Program-made: the position numbers and the translations under genes
Notes under the pieces: model-generated
The model's input: the letters and a program-made list of their open reading frames with translations, nothing else
Database searches by the model: none
What the model was told of the DNA's origin: nothing
Assembly (NCBI RefSeq): GCF_011038975.1
Contig: NZ_JAAKEC010000002.1
Coordinates: 62,001-126,000, forward strand
Direction of reading: 5' to 3'
Source of the DNA: Adlercreutzia sp. ZJ176
GTDB taxonomy: Bacteria; Actinomycetota; Coriobacteriia; Coriobacteriales; Eggerthellaceae
DNA: 64,000 bases
In this document: positions 56,929-64,000 of the stretch, one piece after another
Layout of the letters: every line of letters begins with the position of its first letter
Numbering within the stretch: position 1 is the first letter of the stretch

Positions 56929-58317
56929 ATGGGCGAGATGCAGAAGGCAGACGCGCACGAGGGCGAACGCGGCGCGTGGCGCGTGGCGTTCGTGACGATG
57001 GGCTGCGCGAAGAACGAGGTCGACACGGCCGCCATGGAGAAGCGCCTGCTCACGGCGGGCTACGCGGTCACTCCTGACGTGGAGGACGCCGACGTCATCG
57101 TGGTGAACACGTGCTCCTTCATCCAATCGGCCACCGAGGAGAGCCTCGAGGCCGTCTTCGAGGCGGCGCGTCTGCCGCGCGTGGCGGCGGGCAGCGCGCA
57201 CGTCGTGGTGGCGGGGTGCATGCCCGCGCGCTACGGCGCCGACCTGGAGGAGGAGCTCACGGAGGCGGCGGCCTTCGTGCCCTGCTCGCGCGAGGACGAC
57301 ATCGTCGCGGTCGTCGGGCGCTGCCTCGGCGTGGCCGAAGCTGGTGCCGGCGTCGGGCTCCGCGCTGATGAGCCGGCGCGTGAAGGCGCGGGCGAGGCTT
57401 CCGCCGACGGCGCGCCTGCCGGCCCCGCAGGCTCCGCGTCGCCGTCCGCCTACGTGAAGATCTCCGACGGCTGCGACCGCTGGTGCTCGTACTGCGCCAT
57501 CCCGCTCATCCGCGGACGCTACCACAGCTTCCCCGTCTCCGACATCCGCGCTAACGTCGCCGAGCACGTTGCGGCCGGCACGCGCGAGATCGTGCTGATC
57601 GCGCAGGACACGGGGCGCTACGGCCAGGACTTCGACGAGCCGAGCACGCTCGCGCGCCTCGTGGCCGACCTCGCCGAGGAGTTTCCCCGCACGTGGTTCC
57701 GCGTCATGTACCTGCAGCCCGAGGGCGTCACCGACGAGCTGCTCGCGGTGATGGCGGGCCACGACAACGTCTGCTCGTACCTTGACATCCCGCTCCAGCA
57801 CGTCGACGAGGCGCTCCTGCGCGCCATGAACCGCCGCGGCTCGCGCGCGCAGTTCGAGGCCCTCATCAAGCGCGTCCGCGCCGCTGTGCCCGACGTCACG
57901 CTGCGCACCACGCTGATCGCGGGCTTCCCCGGCGAGACGGACGAGCAGTTCGAGGACCTCTGCGACTTCGTGGCGGAGGCGCCCTTCGACTACGTGGGCG
58001 TGTTCGCCTACTCGCGCGAGGAGGGCACGCGCGCCTTCGACCTGCCCGACCAGGTTGACGAGGACGAGAAGGCCGACCGCGCCCAGCGCCTGCGCGACAT
58101 CGCCGACGCGGCCTGCACCGCGCGGGTCGCCGAGCGCGTGGGGCGCACGGTGCGCGTGCTCGTGGAGGGCTGCGAGGAGGACGGGCAGCTCTTCGGGCGC
58201 GCCCAGTGCCAGGCGCCCGAGGTGGACGGAGTCACCTACCTCGACGCCGGAGAGGTAGGCAGCATCGTGGAGGTGCGCGTCAGCGACACCCTCATGTACG
58301 AGATGGAAGCGGAGTAG
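56929..58317 (+). CDS. rimO: Ribosomal protein S12 methylthiotransferase RimO
   Basis: RimO adds a methylthio group to an Asp of ribosomal protein S12. The 462-residue protein has the UPF0004 domain (VTMGCAKNEVDT, NTCSFIQSATEES, VAGCMPARYG), the radical SAM motif CDRWCSYC (~182-189) with AIPLIRGRYHS, and a C-terminal TRAM domain. The wording MGCAKNxVD and GRYHS favours RimO over MiaB or MtaB. An Ala/Gly-rich insertion separates the first two domains (~145-165). It ends 3 nt before the pgsA-cinA fusion. Confidence 0.93.
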   Translation: MGEMQKADAHEGERGAWRVAFVTMGCAKNEVDTAAMEKRLLTAGYAVTPDVEDADVIVVNTCSFIQSATEESLEAVFEAARLPRVAAGSAHVVVAGCMPARYGADLEEELTEAAAFVPCSREDDIVAVVGRCLGVAEAGAGVGLRADEPAREGAGEASADGAPAGPAGSASPSAYVKISDGCDRWCSYCAIPLIRGRYHSFPVSDIRANVAEHVAAGTREIVLIAQDTGRYGQDFDEPSTLARLVADLAEEFPRTWFRVMYLQPEGVTDELLAVMAGHDNVCSYLDIPLQHVDEALLRAMNRRGSRAQFEALIKRVRAAVPDVTLRTTLIAGFPGETDEQFEDLCDFVAEAPFDYVGVFAYSREEGTRAFDLPDQVDEDEKADRAQRLRDIADAACTARVAERVGRTVRVLVEGCEEDGQLFGRAQCQAPEVDGVTYLDAGEVGSIVEVRVSDTLMYEMEAE

Positions 58318-58320
58318 CGC

Positions 58321-59583
58321 ATGCGCGACAAGCTCTGGACACCTGCCAACGTCATCACGCTCACGCGCATCTGCCTCGTGCCGGTGTTCGTGCTCGCCCT
58401 CCTGAGTCCCTGGCCCGAGTGGTTCGGGCTCGACTTCATCAGCGCGCAGATGAAGTCGCTCGTGGCGGCGGGGGTGTTCATCCTCATCTCGTGCACCGAC
58501 TGGGTCGACGGCTACCTCGCGCGCAGCCGCGGCGAGGTCACCGACTTCGGCAAGTTCATGGACCCGCTCGCCGACAAGATCCTCGTGGCGGCGGCGCTGC
58601 TCGCGCTCGTGGAGCTCGGCGTGCTGCCGTCGTGGCCCGTGCTCATCATACTGGCGCGCGAGTTCATCGTCTCGGGCGTGCGCATGATCGCCGCCACGAA
58701 GGGCGAGGTCATCGCCGCGAGCTGGTACGGCAAGGCCAAGACGGTGTTCCAGATCGTCGCCATCGTGCTGTTCCTCGTGAAGGACGGCCTGCATCCGGAC
58801 ACGGTCAGCTCCGCGTTCGGTGATCCGCTCTACGTGCTGTCATGGCTCGTCATGATCGTCGCGCTCGTGCTCACCATCGTGTCGATGCTCGACTACCTGT
58901 CCAAGGCGCGCCACCTTCTCGGCTTCGCGCCGGCGAAGGCCCGTGAGTCGGCGAAGGGGCCGGCCGAAGGCGGAGCCGCAGATGGGGACGCGGGCGCGGT
59001 GAGCGACGAAGCGCAGGACGTGGCGAAGGACGGAGCGCGGGGCGCGACGCAGGACGCAGCGGGCCGGGAAGAGGCGGGGCGGGAGGCGCCCTCCGTCGCC
59101 GAGCTTGACGCGCTCGTGCACGCCGAGGCGCGCGCGGTGGTCGAGAAGGCGCTGGCGAGCGGCACGAGCCTGGCCACGGCCGAGAGCCTCACGGGCGGCA
59201 TGATCTCAAGCGCGCTCACGTCGGTCCCCGGCAGCTCGGGTGTGGTGCGCGGCGGCGTGGTGAGCTACGTGAACGAGGTGAAGCACGGCGTCCTCGGCGT
59301 CGACGCGCACGTGCTCGAGGCGCAGGGCGCGGTGTGCGCCGAGGTTGCCGAGGGCATGGCGCGCGGGGCCCGGCGCACGCTCGGCGCCGACGTGGCCGTC
59401 GCCGTCACCGGCATCGCCGGGCCCGGGGGAGCCGAGGAGGGCAAGCCCGTGGGGACCGTCTGGTTCGGTTTCGCCGCTGAGGGCGAGACGCGCTCTTGGA
59501 CGCGCTGCTTTGGGGGGACACGCGAGCAGGTCCGCCAGCAGACGGCCCTCGAGGCGCTCCGCGCCCTCGCAGGCGAGGTGTAG
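58321..59583 (+). CDS. Fusion of phosphatidylglycerophosphate synthase (PgsA) and CinA/PncC amidase domain
   Basis: Residues ~1-198 are a CDP-alcohol phosphatidyltransferase with five or six membrane helices and the DG-AR-G-D-D signature in DWVDGYLARSRGEVTDFGKF...D (~60-85). This makes phosphatidylglycerol phosphate from CDP-diacylglycerol. A charged Ala/Glu linker (~199-262) leads to a CinA C-terminal domain (~263-420: ATAESLTGGMISSALTSVPG, VVSYVNEVKHGVLGV, VTGIAGPGG), which hydrolyses nicotinamide mononucleotide in PncC proteins. pgsA and cinA are often adjacent before recA; here they are one frame with no internal stop. Confidence 0.9.
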   Translation: MRDKLWTPANVITLTRICLVPVFVLALLSPWPEWFGLDFISAQMKSLVAAGVFILISCTDWVDGYLARSRGEVTDFGKFMDPLADKILVAAALLALVELGVLPSWPVLIILAREFIVSGVRMIAATKGEVIAASWYGKAKTVFQIVAIVLFLVKDGLHPDTVSSAFGDPLYVLSWLVMIVALVLTIVSMLDYLSKARHLLGFAPAKARESAKGPAEGGAADGDAGAVSDEAQDVAKDGARGATQDAAGREEAGREAPSVAELDALVHAEARAVVEKALASGTSLATAESLTGGMISSALTSVPGSSGVVRGGVVSYVNEVKHGVLGVDAHVLEAQGAVCAEVAEGMARGARRTLGADVAVAVTGIAGPGGAEEGKPVGTVWFGFAAEGETRSWTRCFGGTREQVRQQTALEALRALAGEV

Positions 59584-59604
59584 GGGAGCGGCGAAATCCG
59601 ATGC

Positions 59605-59646
59605 ACGCTCGCACACGCCGCCTCTTCACGCGCCGTGTGCGAGCGT
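59605..59646 (+). terminator. Hairpin after the pgsA-cinA gene
   Basis: A perfect 13-bp stem (59605-59617 with 59634-59646) is followed by CTTTCCC. It probably reduces read-through into recA. The following ~210 nt (59647-59860) contain no gene, only scattered CCCGCCAGG words. Confidence 0.6.
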
Positions 59647-59861
59647 CTTTCCCGCCAGGACGCAGCGCCCTTCTGCTTGATTCCCGCCAGGTTGGGGCGA
59701 CAGGCGGGCGACCTCCCGCCGATGCTCAGCGCGCCTGGGGGCGCGTCTCCGCGCCACGGCCTGGCCCAATCCCCGCCATCACGCCGTCAGGCGGCGGCGC
59801 TATGCTGCAAGGCGTCAGGGCGCGCCCGCAAGACTTTCTCAGGGAAAATGGAGAAACCTCC

Positions 59862-59889
59862 TTGACCAACAAACAGGTGTTCGTATAAT
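59862..59889 (+). promoter_or_regulatory. recA promoter with overlapping LexA (SOS) box
   Basis: TTGACC (59862-59867), 16 nt spacer, TATAAT (59884-59889). In the spacer, CAAAC-AGGT-GTTCG (59870-59883) matches the Gram-positive LexA box CGAAC-N4-GTTCG at all but one position. LexA bound here would block RNA polymerase, so recA is DNA-damage inducible. Confidence 0.85.
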
Positions 59890-59945
59890 AGGCGTATACC
59901 GTTTCAGGACGAACAGCCTACGCCGCCGCACGCAAAGGAGCGCAC

Positions 59946-61001
59946 ATGAACCAGGACAAAGAGAAGATGCTCAAGCTCACGACCGACCAGATCGAGTCGA
60001 AGTTCGGCAAGGGCTCCATCATGAAGCTCGGCGAGGGCGGCGCGGACCTCAACATCGGTGTCATCCCCACCGGCGCGCTGCCGCTCGACGCGGCGCTCGG
60101 CATCGGCGGCGTGCCGCGTGGGCGCATCATCGAGATCTACGGCCCCGAGTCGAGCGGCAAGACCACGCTCGCGCTCCAGATCCTGGCGGAGGCCCAGGCC
60201 ATGGGCGGCATCGTCGCGTTCATCGACGCCGAGCACGCGCTTGACCCCGTCTACGCCGCCCGCCTCGGCGTCGACATCGACGAGGTCCTCATCTCCCAGC
60301 CCGACACCGGCGAGCAGGCGCTCGAGATCTGCGACATGCTCGTGCGTTCAGGCGCCATCGACTGCGTGGTGATCGACTCGGTGGCGGCGCTCGTCCCGCG
60401 CGCCGAGATCGAGGGCGAGATGGGGGACACCACGGTCGGCTTGCAGGCGCGTCTCATGTCGCAGGCGCTGCGCAAGCTCGCCGGCTCGCTCTCCAAGTCG
60501 AATACCACGTGTATCTTCATCAACCAGCTGCGCGAGAAGATCGGCGTCATGTTCGGCAACCCCGAGACCACCACGGGCGGCCGCGCGCTCAAGTTCTTCG
60601 CGAGCGTGCGCATCGACATCCGCCGCATCGACTCCATCAAGCAGAGCGGCGAGATCGTCGGCAACCGCGTGCGCGCGAAGGTCGTCAAGAACAAGGTGGC
60701 CCCGCCGTTCCGCCAGGCGGAGTTCGACCTCATGTACGGCGAGGGCATCTCGCGCGAGGGCTGCATCATCGACATGGCCGTCGAGTGCGGCGTCGCGAAG
60801 AAGAGCGGCGCGTGGTACACCTACGGCGAAGAGCGGCTCGGGCAGGGGCGCGAGGCGGCGAAGAACACCCTGCGGGAGAACCCTGACATGCGCGACGAGA
60901 TCGAGCGCAAGGTGCGCGAGGCGTTCGACATCCCGGTCCTCGACCAGAACCTCGGCGAAGACGCGGCCACGCCGCTCCCGAAAGACGGCAAGCGGAAGTA
61001 G
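59946..61001 (+). CDS. recA: Recombinase RecA
   Basis: RecA promotes strand exchange and LexA self-cleavage. The 351-residue protein has Walker [11 protein letters not shown] (~65), [30 protein letters not shown], the DNA-binding loop region [14 protein letters not shown], and [18 protein letters not shown] 59946 follows AAAGGAG. It is followed after 9 nt by recX. Confidence 0.98.
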   Translation: MNQDKEKMLKLTTDQIESKFGKGSIMKLGEGGADLNIGVIPTGALPLDAALGIGGVPRGRIIEIYGPESSGKTTLALQILAEAQAMGGIVAFIDAEHALDPVYAARLGVDIDEVLISQPDTGEQALEICDMLVRSGAIDCVVIDSVAALVPRAEIEGEMGDTTVGLQARLMSQALRKLAGSLSKSNTTCIFINQLREKIGVMFGNPETTTGGRALKFFASVRIDIRRIDSIKQSGEIVGNRVRAKVVKNKVAPPFRQAEFDLMYGEGISREGCIIDMAVECGVAKKSGAWYTYGEERLGQGREAAKNTLRENPDMRDEIERKVREAFDIPVLDQNLGEDAATPLPKDGKRK

Positions 61002-61010
61002 CGCGCGCCT

Positions 61011-61487
61011 ATGCCGTCGGAGAGCAACGTGATCGAAGAGCAGGCCGACAAGGCGTACCAGAAGGTCCTGCGCTGCGTGAGCGTGCGCGAGCAGTCCACG
61101 GCGCGCATGCGCGAGAAGCTCCTGCGCGCCGGGTTTGACCCCGCGGCGGCCGACCACGCGATCGAGCGCGCCTGCCGTGCTGGCGCGCTCGACGACGTCC
61201 GCTACGCCGAGGCGCTCGTGCGCGCCACGCTCGCCGCCGGCAAGGGCCTGCGCTTCGCCGAGGCGGAGATCGAGGAGCTCGGAGTTGACGTCAACGCCCT
61301 CGACGCCTACCGCGACCACCTTGACGCCGACGACGGCGACGAGGTGGCCCGCGCGCTCGCAGCCATCAAGGCGCGCCCGCCGCGCGCCAAGAACAAGCGC
61401 GAGGCGGCCTTTCGCCGCTGCGTTGCGAAGGGCTTCTCCGCCGACGTCGCAACCTCCGCCGCGCGGATATGGTGTGAGGAAGGATAA
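61011..61487 (+). CDS. recX: Regulatory protein RecX
   Basis: RecX modulates RecA filament growth. The 158-residue protein has the helical repeats of the family ([55 protein letters not shown]). It lies directly after recA, the usual place. Confidence 0.9.
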   Translation: MPSESNVIEEQADKAYQKVLRCVSVREQSTARMREKLLRAGFDPAAADHAIERACRAGALDDVRYAEALVRATLAAGKGLRFAEAEIEELGVDVNALDAYRDHLDADDGDEVARALAAIKARPPRAKNKREAAFRRCVAKGFSADVATSAARIWCEEG

Positions 61488-61540
61488 TCCGTTCGCATTT
61501 GCTCAGGCGAAAGCCCCTCTTTATGAGGTATACTTAATTC

Positions 61541-61648
61541 TTGCTTTGAGCAATGCGTACCCGATGGGTATTTCATATAGATATAACTGCATAGTGAGTC
61601 TATCCTGTCGTGCTTATTGCTCATGTCGGCTTGTTGCCGGCATTTTTT
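61541..61648 (+). ncRNA. Candidate structured leader or small RNA upstream of rny
   Basis: A TATACT (61529-61534) could start a ~108-nt AT-rich transcript. GAGCAAT (61548-61554) pairs with ATTGCTC (61616-61622) to close a junction holding TACCC-GAT-GGGTA (61558-61570) and ATAGA/TCTAT (61577-61581, 61599-61603). It abuts an intrinsic terminator: ATGTCGGC (61623-61630), loop TTGTT, GCCGGCAT (61636-61643), then T's. A 13-codon frame (61553-61594) lies inside. This may be an attenuator of rny or an independent RNA; I do not recognise the class. Confidence 0.5.
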
Positions 61649-61699
61649 GTTGACTGACCAACCTCAAGACGTAACCAACCTAGACGAAAGGGGGAGCAC

Positions 61700-63265
61700 A
61701 TGATCGAAACGATCCTGCTCATTGTCGGCGTCGCCGTCGGCATCGCCCTCGGTATCGTCGTTGCGCGCTTCATCGCAAACTCTTCCACGAAGAAGGCCGC
61801 CGACGAGGCTGCCGCGCTCACGAAAAAAGCTGCTGATGAGGCATCTGCGCTTGTCGAAGACGCGAAGCGACAGGCGGAGACCATGCGCCGCGAGGCCGAC
61901 ATCGAGGCCAAGGACAAGGCCATCCAGTACAAGCAGCGCGTTGACGACGAGAACAAGGAGCGCCTGCGCGAGGTGCGCGCGGCTGAGAACCGCGTGTCGC
62001 AGCGCGAGGAGTCGCTCGACCGCCGCGTCGAGACGCTCGACGCGCGCGAGCATCAGCTCTCGTCCCTCCAGGGCCAGATCGAGCGCCGCGAGCGCGACCT
62101 CGACGCGGCCGAGGTGGAGATGGGCCGCCGCCTCGAGCGCGTGGCGGGGATGACGCCGCAGGAGGCGAAGGCCGAGATGCTCGACGCCCTGCGCGACGAG
62201 GTCACCCACGAGTCCGCCGCCATCATCCGCGACGCGGAGACGCGCACCAAGGCCGAGGCCGACAAGAAGGCGCGCATGATCCTGAGCCTCGCGATCCAGC
62301 GCGTGGCCGCCGACCACTCGGCCGAGAACACGGTGTCCACCATCCACATCCCCTCGGATGATCTCAAGGGCCGCATCATCGGCCGCGAGGGGCGCAACAT
62401 CCGCTCGTTCGAGCAGCTCACCGGCACGAACCTCATCATCGACGACACGCCGGAGTGCGTGACCATCTCGTGCTTCGACCCGGTTCGCCGCGAGATCGGC
62501 CGCGTCACCATGGAGAATCTCGTCGCCGACGGGCGCATCCATCCCGCGCGCATCGAGGAGATGTACGGCAAGGCCGTCTCATTCGTGAACCAGCGCGTCC
62601 AGGAGGCGGGCGAGCAGGCCGTGTTCGACACCGGCATCCACGACCTCGACCCCGAGCTCGTGCGCACGCTCGGCCGTCTGCGCTACCGCACCTCCTACGG
62701 GCAGAACGTGCTCAACCACTCGCTCGAGGTGGCCTACCTCGCGGGCGTCATGGCCTCCGAGCTCGGTCTCGACCCCATCCCCGCCAAGCGCGCGGGCCTT
62801 CTGCATGACCTTGGCAAGGCGGTCGATCATGAGGTCGAGGGCAGCCACGCCGTCATCGGCGCCGACCTCGCGCGCCGCTTCGGCGAGCGTGCCGAGATCG
62901 TGCACGCCATCGAGGCCCACCACGCCGACGTCGAGCCCAACACCATCCTCGACGTGCTCATCCAGGCGGCCGACGCCGTCTCCGCCGCACGCCCCGGCGC
63001 CCGCAAGGAGACGCTTGACGCCTACATCAAGCGCCTCGAGAAGCTCGAGGAGATCGCCAACGCGCACGAGGGTGTCGAGCGCACCTACGCCATCCAGGCC
63101 GGCCGTGAGGTGCGCGTCATGGTGAAGCCCGAGGTGGTCGACGAGGCGCAGGCCGTCGTCCTCGCGCATGACATCGCCCACCAGATCGAGAGCGAGATGC
63201 AGTACCCCGGTCAGGTGAAGGTCGTGGTGATCCGCGAGAGCCGCGCCGTCGACTACGCAAAATAG
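61700..63265 (+). CDS. rny: Ribonuclease Y
   Basis: RNase Y is a membrane-anchored endonuclease that starts mRNA decay. The 521-residue protein has an N-terminal membrane helix (~3-22), a long coiled coil (~28-195), a KH domain (~210-270; [20 protein letters not shown]) and an HD domain with the catalytic [10 protein letters not shown] (~369-378). ATG 61700 follows AAAGGGGGAG. The terminator-bearing structured stretch before it suggests regulated expression. Confidence 0.96.
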   Translation: MIETILLIVGVAVGIALGIVVARFIANSSTKKAADEAAALTKKAADEASALVEDAKRQAETMRREADIEAKDKAIQYKQRVDDENKERLREVRAAENRVSQREESLDRRVETLDAREHQLSSLQGQIERRERDLDAAEVEMGRRLERVAGMTPQEAKAEMLDALRDEVTHESAAIIRDAETRTKAEADKKARMILSLAIQRVAADHSAENTVSTIHIPSDDLKGRIIGREGRNIRSFEQLTGTNLIIDDTPECVTISCFDPVRREIGRVTMENLVADGRIHPARIEEMYGKAVSFVNQRVQEAGEQAVFDTGIHDLDPELVRTLGRLRYRTSYGQNVLNHSLEVAYLAGVMASELGLDPIPAKRAGLLHDLGKAVDHEVEGSHAVIGADLARRFGERAEIVHAIEAHHADVEPNTILDVLIQAADAVSAARPGARKETLDAYIKRLEKLEEIANAHEGVERTYAIQAGREVRVMVKPEVVDEAQAVVLAHDIAHQIESEMQYPGQVKVVVIRESRAVDYAK

Positions 63266-63266
63266 C

Positions 63267-64000
63267 ATGAGCGAGAAAGCGCTGACCGCGTTCGTGGAGT
63301 CAGTGTGCGGCGATAGCCACCTCCGCGTCGAGCAGGACTTCGGAGGTGGCTACGTTCGTCTTCGGAGCACCGAGGCCGAGAAGCGCCAGGCCGCCCAGGA
63401 CATCCGCTCGACCGAGGACATCGTGATCGAGCTCCTGCGCAACGCCCGCGACGCCGGCGCGCGCCAGGTGTTCGTCGCCGCGCAGCGCGATGACGTGACG
63501 CGCACGCTTACCGTGATCGACGACGGCTGCGGCATCCCCGAGGGCATGCGCACGCGGGTGTTCGAGCCGCGCGTCACCTCGAAGCTCGAGACCGCCCACA
63601 TGGACAAGTGGGGCATGCACGGGCGCGGCATGGCACTCTACTCCGTCTCCGTGAACGCCGAGGAAGCCTATGTGGCCGCCTCGTGCGAGGGCGCCGGCAC
63701 CTCGCTCGTCGTCAGGACAAACCTGGAGAAGCTCAAGGAGAAGACCGACCAGTCGACGTTTCCGCACTTCGAGGTGCGTGACGGGGTGCACGCCATGCGC
63801 GGGCCGCGCAACATCGTGCGCACCGCAGCCGAGTTCGCGCTCGAGCACCGCCGGGAGTGCAGCGTCTACTTCGGCTCGGCCACCGAGATCGCAGCCACGC
63901 TGTACGAGTACGGCACGGCGACCACCTCGCTCGCCGAGCGCACCTTCGCCCCAAGCGGCCTCGCGCTCACGAAGCGCCTCGCCACCGCGACTGACCCCGC
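63267..64000 (+). CDS. GHKL-type ATP-binding protein, 3' end outside the window
   Basis: The frame from ATG 63267 is open to the window end (244 codons seen). It has a GHKL ATPase fold: N-box ELLRNARDAGARQVF (~57-71), G1 box IDDGCGIPEG (~87-96) and G2 box GMHGRGMALYS. The pattern (RSTEDIVIELLRNARDAG near the N-terminus) resembles MutL/topoisomerase VI B-like stand-alone ATPases rather than sensor kinases, since no His-phosphotransfer domain precedes it. It starts one base after the rny stop, so it is likely co-expressed. Its function is unknown. Confidence 0.75.
   Translation, partial: MSEKALTAFVESVCGDSHLRVEQDFGGGYVRLRSTEAEKRQAAQDIRSTEDIVIELLRNARDAGARQVFVAAQRDDVTRTLTVIDDGCGIPEGMRTRVFEPRVTSKLETAHMDKWGMHGRGMALYSVSVNAEEAYVAASCEGAGTSLVVRTNLEKLKEKTDQSTFPHFEVRDGVHAMRGPRNIVRTAAEFALEHRRECSVYFGSATEIAATLYEYGTATTSLAERTFAPSGLALTKRLATATDP

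Overview
The window comes from a high-GC Gram-positive bacterium, most likely an anaerobe of class Coriobacteriia (Eggerthella/Slackia-like). The evidence is strong G/C third-position bias, an actinobacterial integration host factor (mIHF) next to pyrF and gmk, a dapB-dapA-rnj-ftsK block, RNase J and RNase Y together, a CIRCE-controlled hrcA, a Bacillus/actinobacteria-type LexA box at recA, and DMSO-reductase-family molybdoenzymes. I saw no rRNA, tRNA, CRISPR array, integrase or complete insertion sequence. Almost every gene lies on the + strand; the exceptions are rpsT, a flavoprotein gene and a Crp/Fnr-type regulator.

Layout. 1-1.9 kb: the 3' part of an AT-rich, unrecognised gene that enters from outside the window and looks foreign. 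2.4-12.8 kb: a pyrimidine operon, pyrR-pyrB-pyrC-carA-carB-pyrK-pyrD-pyrF, behind a PyrR-type attenuator; it makes all of UMP except the pyrE step. 13.1-14.3 kb: mihF-gmk-rpoZ. 14.4-20.2 kb: thiI, comEA-comEC, holA. 20.4-24.1 kb: rpsT (with an unusual tail), lepA, a small membrane protein, an iron-sulfur flavoprotein. 24.1-24.9 kb: a long repeat-rich intergenic stretch. 24.9-32.0 kb: dusB, hemW, hrcA, dnaJ, rsmE, mtaB. 32.0-35.4 kb: phoH, ybeY, a diacylglycerol kinase-like gene, era. 35.4-42.2 kb: an accessory module placed between era and recO, which are neighbours in many genomes. It holds a cysteine-bearing Crp/Fnr-like regulator divergent from two molybdopterin oxidoreductases, each followed by a short two-cluster ferredoxin subunit. 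42.5-48.3 kb: a zinc-ribbon/PASTA protein, recO, rpsO, pnp. 48.6-56.4 kb: dapB, dapA, rnj, ftsK, a RodZ-like protein. 56.4-64 kb: yajQ, rimO, a pgsA-cinA fusion, recA, recX, rny and a GHKL ATPase cut by the window end.

Most genes are housekeeping: nucleotide synthesis, RNA turnover (PNPase, RNase J, RNase Y), tRNA and ribosome modification (ThiI, DusB, MtaB, RimO, RsmE), competence, recombination and cell division. The strongest candidates for something new are (a) the A1-B1-A2-B2 molybdoenzyme module without membrane anchor, Tat signal or chaperone; (b) several structured intergenic elements: a 211-nt palindromic element before dapB, a two-copy ~120-nt hairpin repeat, a terminator-ended structured leader before rny, and clustered 11-mers at 24.3-24.5 kb; and (c) unusual protein architectures (PgsA-CinA fusion, long-tailed S20, CarA with an insertion). 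All calls come from reading the sequence without database searches, so family names rest on recognised motifs and gene order.
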